A stretch of DNA of 64,000 nt from Megamerina dolium (Eukaryota > Arthropoda > Insecta > Diptera > Megamerinidae). The position numbers and the translations under genes were made by a program. Positions 1-11,462 of the stretch are shown here, in pieces. A model generated the notes under the pieces. It was not told the DNA's origin. It ran no database searches and worked only from the letters and a program-made list of their open reading frames with translations. Location of the stretch: positions 97,481,388 to 97,545,387 of the forward strand of contig OY978525.1 of the NCBI GenBank assembly GCA_963854835.1, read 5' to 3'. Numbering within the stretch: the stretch's first letter is position 1; each line of letters begins with the position of its first letter.

Positions 1-1967
1 CGCTAACACCACCAACCACCACCATTAGCTTATTCATATCCACTACCAAAAATCACAATTTCACCCACAAACATAGCAATGAACGATAGGACTAATGAAG
101 TAATAAGTGCACATATTTTTATGTATATTAGAGGATAGTCGAAATACGCATGCATTGCATGCAGCGATCGTAATTATTATAATCAATAGCCAAAAAATTT
201 GAAATTTAATAATTATTTTCTGCCATTTTTCCATCTTATTCTATTTTGCGATTTGCTTAGAAATGGAAATTATATTTTGAGTACATTTTTTTTTTTTGTT
301 CAAAATCGGAATTTCTGAGCTTTATTATTTCTTATTGTCAGTTGTTTCACCTTTTTTTGTTTATACATATATGGAAGCAAGGATTATATATATAGATTCC
401 TTGTTATAAAGTTTTGAGAGCCATTGTAATTCAAATTATGAATATCAAATATTTGGTACTAAGACAGGCATTTGCATGTATGTAAAAATCGTCTATCCCT
501 AATATATAAGTACATGTGGCGAGTTCCATAACAAAAAGTGAATAATAACATTTTTTTATGGTTTCTTATTAAACACTTTTTCAATATACGTAACTACCAT
601 CAAATTATTATAAAATACACCGCAATTATTAAAAATATATTTTTTTCTGGTTTTAGTGAAGATATGTACAATCTTATCACAAAAATTAGTCTAATGTAAT
701 TAATGAGGTATCACTTTTTGTTATGGAGCTCCTCATATCTTCTCGTACATATATAATATGTATGCAAAAAATATATTGAAAAATATCACTGTACAATAAT
801 AAAAATAGTAGCAGTAATAATAATATTAATCGATTTCGTTTTTGCGCTTGAAACCACGTATGCATATTTCTTCTATATAATTATAGGTCGGTTGTCCTAT
901 GTACTTAGTATTTTATCTCGAAAATGTAGAAAATTTTTAATGCAATATAATTCAAGCTAATGACTAATAGGACATAAAATCAATCAATAAATTTGGTTCA
1001 TGTTTTTTTTCTTAATTCCACAAGAATAAATTTATGAAAAGTTGAGTAGTGCAGTTCCTGAATTTATTTCGATTGCTGAAATTTAATAATTCACAATAGA
1101 TTTTAGCTATCCAAGCATTGAGAGAGATAGAGAGAGAGAGAGAGAAATATTTCATTCCTCAATATTTTTTGAATCTTATAGCGCAATTTAAATTACCATT
1201 GGGTAACATTTAGTATAGTAACTTCCATGCATTTCAAATCAAAACCTTCCAAGTTGAAATTAAAGTTAGCGTTGAAATGCTGTATGGCTTTGAGATGTTA
1301 GTCATGCCACAAATTTAAGTACGCTTTGAAGTAAATATTATGTAAACTAAAAGTGTTATAAAAATGTTTCAAGAAAAACTAGGTACAGAATCGTATGAAC
1401 GATCTATAATTATATAAAAAAAAGATGCATATGTGTGTTTGCAAATGGAACGAAATAACTAAAAAAAATTAATTAATAAAATTGTATTTGATCAAATTGT
1501 CGGCCTTGTATAGTAATAAATATTAACAATTATAATAATAATTTGTAGTAACATAGTCAATCACTCAATCACTCACCACTCGAAGCCAACAATTTTGCTG
1601 GTCAATTTTAAAATGTTATTGTTGCAAATGTACCTTTTAAATTGTTGAATTATAAAAGTTAAATATATAAAATAATAAATTGTTTATAGGAATAGTAAAT
1701 ATACTTATACGGAAATAGCATTGTATAGATATATTATTAATAAATCAAATTGATTAAAAATACACACACATATACACATACATACACACACACCTATACA
1801 AATGAAATGTAACCAAAATGTCAAAAACAATAACAACATATTAAAATAGGTAATCTTGTGACAATTACATATATACATACAATATGCAATACTCATATAT
1901 GTATGTGTTTAAATTTTAGCATAATTTAATTAATATAATTATTATAATATTAGAACAAATATGTATG
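1..1967. other. AT-rich noncoding DNA
   Basis: No convincing coding region is visible on either strand. The stretch is strongly AT-rich with many short A and T runs. Simple repeats include an AG run at about 1120-1145 and a CA/CATA-rich tract at about 1762-1795. The short open frames here are low-complexity translations of these repeats. Confidence 0.6.
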
Positions 1968-2496
1968 CACATTAAGGTGTCTTACAATCTGTAGAAAAAG
2001 AAAAATTGTATTTTTTTTTTACCAGCAAAACATGAAGTGGTTTATTTTATAGCCCCAACAACAATTTTGGCTCAATACTAAACTTAGATGATAACGAGAC
2101 AGCCTCCCATTTTCTCTGCGTATGCTTTGTGGCATGATTCTAGTTAGATACAGTGTCGTCTCACTGTGAGGTTTGCGGGGGCTGACAAAACGGCATTTGA
2201 TATTTATTGTGTGGCATAGTAGACTTCAGATTATTTATTAATTATTGTAAGCCGAAGCTTTTAGCAAAAAAAAAAAAAAAAAAAACTATAAAATAAAATT
2301 AGATTTCACTTTTTTCCCCCAATAAACAGTCTCAGATTATACAATAGAAAAATATAAATTACTATGTTGTGCATTAAAATTTGTAGAAAATCTATTCATC
2401 CCAAATATTTTGAAGGACATTGTAAAATAATCCAAAATTCAAGTTTCACTGGTAAAAACAGCCATCATTTTTTTTCTGGTGAGGCATCTTAATGTG
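1968..2496. mobile_element. possible TIR element (MITE-like), about 0.53 kb
   Basis: A 16-bp imperfect inverted repeat bounds this segment: CACATTAAGGTGTCTT at the left, and GAGGCATCTTAATGTG at the right, whose complement is CACATTAAGATGCCTC. The interior is AT-rich and has no coding frame. I could not see a clear target-site duplication. A similar terminal motif (CATTAAGGTG) occurs at 20361, which suggests a shared family. It could also be a chance inverted repeat in AT-rich DNA. Confidence 0.33.
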
Positions 2497-5400
2497 AATA
2501 TATTAAATATAATTTAAAAACTAATAACACACGTATGCAAATGCGTGTGTGCGTGAATATTTTTTTATTCAAAGCTACGTAGATACCTATTAACAAAAAC
2601 AAAAACAAACAAAAAATACCTTCCTTGTATTCAAGTGAAAGAAGTTTGGCAAATTACTCCCTATACTTATTATATGTACATACTTATGATACATAGTATT
2701 TTGCATTTTCTATTATTTTAAAAAAAAATTTTTTTTTATTCTTCTTCTATTTTTCACACTCTTTAAATTGGACAAACCATTTTTGAGATGTTAATTCTGG
2801 CTTCTTCTGAATTTCAATTCCGATCAAAATTCATTTGCTCATTTGCCCAAATGTTCAAAACAACGACGTAATGTTTTTATTGAATTATTGAAATGCAGCC
2901 ATTATGTTTAGGACTAAAATTGAAATTCCCATTTCGATGACTAGTTCGATTGCGATCGAAAGTGAAATTCAGAACATGACAGATATAGTATAAATTTTTC
3001 GATATATTGTTTTTATTATTATCTATTTTCTAGTAGAGAATACGTATAATGAATTAGAATTAAGTGAAATATAAGAAAATATTTACTATATATTTATAGT
3101 TATATGCATACTTTTTAATAATGGATAATAATGAGTTAAACACACGTACATATAGTAAATAGCAATAGTAGTGGTAATAGATGCAATGTTTAAATATAAA
3201 TGACGAATTTTAATTATAATAATGTACAGATTTAATAAATATTCATAATAATAATAGTAATACTATGATATAGAAGTGATAAAAATTGTTATACAAACAA
3301 GTATTCGAAACAATAAATGAAATATACGAGTAAAAATAGATGATACATATAATAACTATTACATATAATAAATGAATAAGTGATAATTGAAAAATAAAAT
3401 GAATTAAATGAAATAGTAATAATAATAATTAATGCTTATACATACATAAGCATCGAAAAGGAAATCATAAGTGCACCAATGATGGCCTTATTACAGGCTT
3501 TAAAACCCATAAACAATAACAATATATAAATTGTTAAGTTTTCAGAGTTTAAAAAAACAACAAATGAATCAAATTCAATTAAAGTATACCTGCGTATATT
3601 CGTACATGTATACAGTTATACATAAATTAAGCATAATTATATTTAAATGAAAATAAAAACTTAGATGAAATATACAAAAAAAAAAAAAAATTAGCAATTA
3701 TACGAGTATAAAGTAAATTATATATTAGAAAAATAAAATAGTGAAACGAAAATTTGTAATAATTAACACTCACACACACACACACGGACATACACGAAAT
3801 GCGAGTTAAAAATATAAGAACAACAATTACATTTTAAAGAAGTTTATTCGCTTAGCAGTTTGTTAGAAACGAAAATAACGAAAACAATGGTAAAAAAAAA
3901 ATTTGAAAAAATCATAATTGTATAAAATGATCTAATACAATTCATTCGAATTGAAATTTTATTAAGTATACAATATAAATAAAATCATTAAATGCAATAT
4001 GATCGATTATATGAAGAAAAAAAAAAAATACAACATCATTCGTGGGTTAAAAAACCAAATCAAAGAAAGCAGCAAGGCGATTTTTAATGAAAGAAAGTTT
4101 CAGTTTTCTTTGAATTCTACAGAGCTGGGTATTTATAATTAAAATCTGAGTTAAAATTGTGCACTTTTATCAGGGACCGAATATAATTAGACCTGCGAAG
4201 ATATCGAAAAACCTTAAAGTCTTTTCGTATTCTCATAAACAATTGTGAAATTCGGCAGTTTGTGTTTGTAAAATGATTCTACATTGTCGTCGTTGTAACA
4301 GTATAAAAAAAAGGTTCAGAATTTTTGACTCGAAATTTTCCAAACTTCTCGGTAAATGTGTCCCATGCAATTTCTCACGGTTTTCCAAGTTTAGGATTAT
4401 TTTGACATTTAGAAACAACATATTATTTAACTTTAAATACTAAAATTAAAGTTGAATTTTGTCTAAAAAAATTTCTAAAGTTAAATTTTGTATAAAAAAC
4501 GTTTACAAAAAATAGAAACTATTTTAAATTAGCAAACGATTAATATTAGAGAAAAATTGACTAAAATTTGGTCTTTTGAATTTTGCTTATAATGATTATG
4601 TGTCCCATAATGTATTGCATTTCGTTTTTGTACAAATAATTTCATAATATTTACCCAGTTCTTTTCACCATATGCATCCGTCCAAGAGGATTCACAATTT
4701 TTGTGAACACACACTCACTCATATACATACATACATATATGCGCATCAATTTTTACATTGCACACGTGCATGCGTGCAGAAGGAGAATATCATCTTGTTG
4801 TTGTTGTTAATATTCAATATTTTTGTTTTATAATTTATGTAGTATTTTCGGTTTTGTATTATTTTCATTTTCTGAATTGTAAATTATACATATGAATCTA
4901 TATTCATTAAGATTGTTAATTTCTTGTTTAATTCGTTTTATTTCTATCAATATTTTAAAAGAAAATTGTAGATAAAAGAAAATATAGCAATAAATATATA
5001 TATAAACCTATATATACATACACATACACACACACACTTATAAATACATATATTATAAATATACAATATTCTGTTATTAGGTTGGCATTGGAATACATAT
5101 GTGGTAAGGGGGCGTACATTATACATAAGTACATACATACATACATACATAAATATATTAATGTAATGTAGTCGAGAGGCATAGTAATTAATATAATATT
5201 ATATATACATAATATCATTTATTTTGATTGTTATGCAAGTGTTATTTTGTTTCGTTTCGTTTTTTGTTTGTATATTTTCATTTTATTGTTATATATTAAG
5301 TTTTTACATATACATACATAAGAGAAAGGAGGAAATGATAGGAAAATTTGTGCAATTATTATATGTGAAGCGAAATGTAATTTTAAAACACTTTTCAATA

Positions 5401-8245
5401 AATTGTTAGAAAATTTAATGTTTGTATTACATTCAACTGTCCTTAAATAGGAATAAAAAAAACGAAAAGGAAGAAATGTTATAAAATTCTAACTAATTTT
5501 GGCATATTTTTGTTTTATTCCTAGCTCGTTACTTTTTTTTTTTTGGAAGTAAAATTGTTAAAATTAAAATGATATACATACTTATGAATGAATAAAAAGA
5601 AAAGAAAAATGTCTTATTTTCCATATATAAAAAAAATGGTACTGTAGTTTGTTTTTTGAATTATGAATTCGTATTAGATTTTTTGGCTCCACAGATCGCT
5701 GAGATATTGATTTCTTTATTCAAAACAAGATAACTAATTAAAAGTATTTAAAAATATATATCCTTTCTAAGAAAAATAAAGAGAACTCTTGCGTTATTGC
5801 CTTTCAGGAAGCGTCGGTCAAATTTCCTAAAAGCCACTAGTACTTTCCCCAATATTAAAGAAATGGAGGTCGAGTTTCGTATGTAGCATATACTTTGTCA
5901 GAAACATAAATTTTGCTTGTATGGTTATAGGGAAGATTAATATGCTTGCATTTTACTATTTTATATGATAGTAATAGTTCTTTTTTATTTTGGAATGTGT
6001 ATTATTAAAAAACTTACAAAATAATGTCAGATTAAATGCTTTTTACATTGAGACTTGTTAAATTTGTGCTCCTCTAAAATGACAGACTACTTATAAAGAT
6101 GATTTGTGATTCCGGAAAAAAACTCAAAAATATCACCAAAGGCGGTGACTTACTTGAGCAAGAGAAGTAGTTTAATACCTAATATACCCCATTAGGTCAC
6201 ACAGCAATAGAAAAGCGATAGTTCAAAAGTGAACTGGTGTGATTTTCCGTCTTGGCGCAATCATAATTCTCTACAACTGAATGCATTGGCATGGGCATAA
6301 AAAAGAACTAGTACTGGTGAAATTTGCACTAGAAAAATGTTAGACTTAGACTACTTGCATATCCTGGTACATTGGCACAAATGCTATAGAATATTGAAAT
6401 AATGAATATGCAACGCACATGACTTTCCAGCATGACTAACATAAAAGTGGACCTCCAATGCACGCGTAGACGTATGCGTGCATTTGACAGTAGAGTAGAA
6501 CACACGCAATCTTATGGGATGAATTCTATAGGTACAATCGTAAAAGTACTTCAACGCATAAGAGTTGAACTTTTTCTACTTTCTACTACTTACTACTAAT
6601 ACGATAACGCTGTAAAACAAAATGATAGTAATGATAGTAAATCGAAATGATGAAATGATGATAGAAATGAAATGAAATGTGATAATGAAATAAAAAGACA
6701 ATATTTATTTGATGTTACAAGGCATTGCACTCTTTATTTAAGGCTTTTCGCGAAAACAAAAAAAACATCAATGTAAGGAACAGTCTGCCCTCCGCCAGAA
6801 TTGCTGGCCATTTGGAATGCTTTTACAACTTTGTGAGGCTGAATAAAGCATCAAAGACAGTGGATTTCATGCGAGTTTCGATGCGAAATTGTTCAGGATC
6901 ACAGTGGCTTAATTTCTTGGATGTTATGATAAAGAAACCACTAACTTAATGCACTCCCAGTACACTATAATAACACTGCCAATCATCATCAATATAAACG
7001 TAAAATCTTTTTCCATTCTTATTAATACACTTTTATTTTTAAGAATAATATTAAAATATCACTTCTAAATGCATAGAGCGTAAACTATGGAGTTGCTATA
7101 TCTGTTCGTTGATTTGTTTGTTCATAATGATACTGAGTGCCTGCGACCTTGCGAAGATTGCTGTCATCAACATGGCTCTGTTGCTGTTGTCTGTAAAGGA
7201 ATTTTTTTGTGAACATTTAACGATGTTAGTTTCACTATCTATAAAGCATCTTTATTACATTTTAGTGATAATTTTATTGATAATGGGTAAGCCAAGTCAC
7301 CAAGTCAAGGTTGCTGCCATCGACATGGTCTTATATTTGTCTGAAGGACGTAATACTAAGTTATAAGTATTTTATAGTGAACACTTCTTTACCCGATTGT
7401 GGAAAGGTGAGGCAAATACAGAATTCGATATTTGAAGGATATGTATGGAATTCAGGTAATTCAAATATGTTAATAAAAGGTAATAATTCATTTAGTTAGA
7501 GTAATATTTTTCATCTCATGCAGGTATCAGCCTCCTGACTTATGTATCTAAATGATATAGAACTGAAATTAGGGAAAGAAATGTTAGTGCCTTTCAACAT
7601 TTAGGTAACGACATATAATTACATTTGCCTATACGCTATAACTAATTTATTTATTTATTTAATCATTTCCACTTACATTTTCCAAATTAATTATATATAT
7701 ATATTATGTATATTCAAAATTTATGTTTAAAAGAAGCAATTTAAAAAAGTGTATTAACAGAATATATATAATATATCAAGTGTATGTATGTTAGAAAATT
7801 TGAAAAATGTATTTAATTTCATATTTCGTAATGAATGAACCTTTTCAGCTCTCGCCGCACAATTAAGCGCCTTAATTTTTAGTCATATGTTGCTTCGTGC
7901 ATATTCTGTACTAATGCAAGGGAAGCGATGAGGCTGTAACAGAGAAATAGTACTAATAGCAAGGAAATGAAAAGGCATAACAGAGAAATAGTACTAACGG
8001 GAGCGATTTTAAAAAATTCCACTGTTAGTTGACAGAACCTTAACATTAAATATCAGGGGACAGTAGCCCGCCTTTTTGGAAGTTTCAACAACAGCTTCAC
8101 ACAATCAACTAGAATCGAAATTGTCGTATACAGTCATATATCTGAATTCGACGATGAAAATTCAATTAATATTAATAATATTTTAAATCAATATTACATA
8201 TCAAAATTTGATGAAAAATATGTGGTGTATTCGTGTGTTGGTTCA
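2497..8245. other. AT-rich noncoding DNA, no gene supported
   Basis: This 5.7-kb stretch holds AT-rich DNA with ACAC/ATAC microsatellites (about 3771-3785 and 5015-5040), TACA/CATA tracts near 5130-5155 and long A/T runs. A 20-bp sequence, TAACAGAGAAATAGTACTAA, is repeated directly at 7937-7956 and 7978-7997. An imperfect duplication (AAGATTGCTGTCATC versus AAGGTTGCTGCCATC) is seen near 7154 and 7307. The small open frames at 6725-6949 and 7109-7366 resemble no family I recognise and have no splice or start context that supports them. Confidence 0.55.
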
Positions 8246-8585
8246 GTGCGGAAGCTCAGTGGTTCGTGTGTTGGCCTTCTGATCTGTAGGTCGTGGGTTC
8301 AATCCCCTGCTGAAGCATAACAAATTTAATAATGAAAACATTTTTTCTTTCGAACGGTACCCACCTATCGGTAAGCAATTGGCAATTCTTCCGGCAGTAA
8401 CAACTTGCCATGAAAAAGCTTCTAAAAGAACTCTGTGACAAACCTCAAAAAAGTGATGTCACAAGGGTTCTGCCATTCGGGACCGGCTAAAATAAGTAGG
8501 TCCCTTCTAATACTAATACTGGAAGAGAAGCTCGGCCAATGAGACCTTCGGGGCTTTAAGTGCCACATTTATTTATTTATTTATT
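8246..8585 (+). mobile_element. tRNA-derived SINE, copy A
   Basis: The head resembles a tRNA with RNA polymerase III internal promoter boxes: an A-box-like AAGCTCAGTGG at about 8252 and a B-box-like GGGTTCAATCC at about 8297. A body of about 250 bp follows and recurs across the window. It ends with GGGGCTTTAAGTGCCAC and a (TTTA)n tail. The same head, body and tail order is found in at least four other copies here, which supports a real family rather than a true tRNA gene. No target-site duplication is obvious for this copy. Confidence 0.8.
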
Positions 8586-8821
8586 TTATTATTTCAATGA
8601 AATAGCATTCTACAAACAATCAACCACCGTTTGTCTTCAAACTCTCTATCATCTGTTCTCTTCCTTATTTTACTACGTATAAAATATATGCATGTGCAGC
8701 AAAATATCGAAATTTTTACCGTTGATTACTACTCGAAATCGATGTTACAGGATTTTGAATTGAATTTTTCAGTTTTTGAAATTCGGAGCATTTAATAAAT
8801 GCGGCAAATAGAGGAGAATAG

Positions 8822-9180
8822 GTGCCTTGGCTCAGTGGTTAGTGTGTTGGCCTTCTGATCTGTAGGTCGTGGTTTAATACCCGGCTTATGCATAACAAAT
8901 TTAATATCGAAAAGATTTTTCTTTAGAACGGTACCCACCTATCGGCAAGCATTTGGCAATTCTTCCGACAGTAACAACTTGCCATGAAAAAGCTTCTAAA
9001 AGAACTCTGTGACAAAGCTCAGAAAAAGTGATGTCGCAAGGGTTCTGCGGTTCGGAACCGTCTAAAATAAGTAGGTCCCTTCTAATACTGTCCAAAATTT
9101 AACACGCACAACAGTAATTGAAGAGAAGTTCGGCCAATGAGCGCTTCGGGGCTTTAAGTGCCACATATTTACTTTTTTTT
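8822..9180 (+). mobile_element. tRNA-derived SINE, copy B, with 13-bp TSD
   Basis: The unit has the same structure as copy A: A-box-like TTGGCTCAGTGG, a B-box-like region at about 8870, the body, AAGTGCCACAT and a T-rich tail. It is flanked by a direct repeat TAGAGGAGAATAG at 8809-8821 and again at 9180-9192. The repeat is visible in the sequence and is the signature of target-primed insertion. The body contains the substring CAAAATTTAACACGCACAAC that some other copies share. It appears full-length. Confidence 0.88.
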
Positions 9181-9239
9181 AGAGGAGAATAGAATAGAAT
9201 AATATAGGATAATACAGAAATTTATTTTTAACCCATTCG

Positions 9240-9720
9240 CATTATTCAAATTTAATTTATGTTTGATTTGTGAATTATAAAAAAACGCTTGTTTGGGTGA
9301 TGGCTTCTTTATTTGATTGAAATCTTTTTCCTAGGATCCATATTTTCAAATTAGGAACCAGATAATAATCACTAGTGGTCAAATTTGCTGAATACGGTCG
9401 ATGAGGTCGATTTCTGCCCTATTCGATTGATTATTTAGTGAATATAGCAACCAATGACTTGTCAAATGTGGCATTTTTTTCTTAAATTTCTTCATTCTTC
9501 TTCAAGTAAAAACCTTTCCGATTGATTGCTGAGTATTTGGTGGCTTCTACCATCTTTCACATATTCTTTTGTTTATTGTCTCGACTCTGGTGTATAATGA
9601 CGGATCACTATCAGCAACAATAAATCCTTTGGATTGTAGATAAACATATTTGCATTTTTGGCCCAATATTGCGAAACACGGCACCCATTTTGCCGTAAAA
9701 TTTTGCATATTCAAGTCGTT
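9240..9720 (-). pseudogene. decayed mariner transposase fragment
   Basis: Translation of the minus strand gives mariner C-terminal signatures in broken frames. One frame reads RPHRPYSANLTTSDYYLVP followed by NLKIWILGKRFQSNKEAIT, which matches the mariner pattern HPPYSPDLAPSDYxLFP plus the lysine-rich stretch after it. Several stops and frame changes separate this from upstream parts. The reading is based on motif recognition only. No terminal repeats were assigned. Confidence 0.5.
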
Positions 9721-9949
9721 ATTAAAAATTGAAACCGCCGTGCCCTATGATATCTTTATTATTTTTAGGATTTATTCGATTTTTTTCAGTATACCCCGCT
9801 TTTTTTGGCATCTTGGAGGCAGTTCTTGTGGCCTAACGATATCATTATTGATCCACATACAAAAAGGTTCTCGAGAGTCATCGGATTTATCCTCAAAAAG
9901 AAAAATAATCTATTGCAAGAGCATTCATTATTTGAGAAGCTGAAGGCTG

Positions 9950-10850
9950 AAATTGCAGAAAATTGAACACAAAAATAAATTGTTTCTTTATGAAAATAAT
10001 GAGCTGGTTTCATGACTTATAGCCTAGACAGACGGCAGCCTAATTCCGGATTACCGAGTTAATTCGAATTAACCCGGGCATTAACTGCAGCTAATCCGCA
10101 TAAACTCTATGAGTTAATTCTCAAAATAAAAGAGGATTAGGGCAATTTGCTATGGCAGCACTGCTGAAAATTGTCTATTGTGAATTTTTCTCCATCCATT
10201 TTACAAAATATTAGGTGTGTTCGCTAACAAACAGCTTTCAACAATTGTTAACAGTTTTCAACATGAAAAGTGTTGGCGAACAAATAAATCCAGCTGTCAA
10301 TTACGAATGTTGAATGTCAAATTACAAGTTTCTGATAGTTTTCAGTTCACGTACTTCTCCTAGATTTTCTCATCATATCATTCTCATATCAGATGACAGA
10401 ATTTGATAGTGATAGTAATGTAAGTGGACAGACCTAATAAAACAGCAATCAGCCGTTTAGTTAATCCGCAATACTGCCGTCTGTCAGGTTATTATTTTAT
10501 TCGGATTAAGTGCGCCGGTAATCCGGAATTAGGCTGCCGTCTGTCTAGGCTATTAGCGACTACCATGGTGAAAATTCTCTAATTACTGGTTGAACTGCTC
10601 GACCACCCTCCATACTCACCAGATAATGCACCAAGCGGCTATCTTTTTTCTCCTAATACTAAAAGTTGTGCTCGGAGGATAGAGATTTTCGTCATCTTCG
10701 TAAGAAATTATTTTGCAGAGGCAGGCGCTAAGTTGTACGATGATGAGTTAAAGAGATGGAAACATCGTTGGAAGAAATATGTAGACGTACAAGGAGATTA
10801 TGTAGAATAATAAAAATAAATTTGAATAAAAAATTTCTTATATCTTTGTA
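9950..10850 (+). pseudogene. decayed mariner transposase C-terminus, split by a MITE
   Basis: After the MITE ends (10552), the plus strand reads ATTMVKIL, a stop, then LLVELLDHPPYSPDNAPS and later WKHRWKKYVDVQGDYVE with a stop near 10810. This is the C-terminal end of a mariner transposase: the HPPYSPD(L)AP motif with its third acidic residue lost (Gly-Tyr instead of Asp-Tyr), and the terminal GDYVE. The sequence just left of the MITE is probably the preceding part of the same copy, but it is too decayed to be certain. Confidence 0.55.
10020..10552 (+). mobile_element. 533-bp Harbinger-like MITE, copy 1
   Basis: The segment is bounded by perfect inverted repeats (TAGCCTAGACAGACGGCAGC and onward, at least 37 bp) and flanked by TTA on both sides (10017-10019 and 10553-10555). 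A 3-bp TTA/TAA duplication is the target signature of the PIF/Harbinger superfamily. A subterminal repeat (ACAGACGGCAG) recurs about 65 bp inside the right end. It has no coding capacity. A second copy of exactly the same length lies at 43370-43902 in opposite orientation. Assignment to Harbinger rests on the TSD only. Confidence 0.82.
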
Positions 10851-10852
10851 GA

Positions 10853-11341
10853 ACAACCTCTAAAGACTAAACGATTACATTTTAGGTTCTGTTTTAATAT
10901 GTATGCACACATTGTCTTATTTTTAAGGGTCTCCAGCTAGAGAAGAGCAGACACGACTGGTTAAATGCTCTGCACAAAATCGATTAGAGGTTGCTATGGC
11001 CAAATAAATAAATTGTAGAATGTACAATGTTCAAAGAACATTTTAATCATGATGTAGGTACGTATGTACAAATATGTTCAATTTGGACAATATTAGCCAA
11101 TTCCTAACGATCGAACTTTTTTCAAATATTTCTCACACAGCTTTCATATACAGAAGGTCAATACACAAAGTTAGAATTTAGAATGTTATACTCGTTTCCT
11201 CTGCCGGAACAAATTACTTGCCCTTTTTAAATTAATCAGTTATAGTATATTTCGTATTATATTTTCCTTAATTTTATTCGTATCTACTTTCTTTTAAAGA
11301 ATAATAATAATTTTATTTCAATTTTTTTAAACATAACCTTC
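10853..11341. other. noncoding spacer
   Basis: Nothing is recognisable in this AT-rich stretch between the decayed mariner and the Jockey element. Its last bases form the left flank of the retrotransposon insertion. Confidence 0.5.
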
Positions 11342-11348
11342 ATATATA

Positions 11349-11380
11349 CAGTTCGCGAAAGTCACCAATAAGAGTGGACG
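11349..11380 (+). promoter_or_regulatory. candidate internal promoter of the Jockey element (initiator plus downstream element)
   Basis: ACAGTTC around 11348-11354 resembles the arthropod initiator TCAKTY. GGACG at 11376-11380 resembles the downstream promoter element and lies 28-32 bases from the C at 11349. Jockey and I-type elements are known to carry such internal TATA-less promoters at their 5' end. The exact first base is uncertain by one position because it overlaps the target duplication. Confidence 0.45.
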
Positions 11381-11462
11381 TCTTTATTTTGATTTTTAGA
11401 AAAAAAAAAAAAAAAAAAACAAATAAAATAATAATATAATTTGCAAACATTTTGTTTACAGT

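Noticed and set aside
6725..7499. Cluster of small plus-strand open frames (74, 85 and 62 codons)
   Set aside because: No recognisable domain, no splice signals of note and overlapping frames. They are typical of chance open frames in moderately AT-rich DNA.
8246..8320. tRNA gene in the SINE head
   Set aside because: A and B boxes are present, but the cloverleaf is imperfect and the same head recurs attached to a conserved SINE body with TSDs, so it is not a functional tRNA gene.
8901..9095. Open frames such as MDSIRRDLLILDGSE found in several places
   Set aside because: They are antisense readings of the SINE body repeated in each copy, not a protein family.
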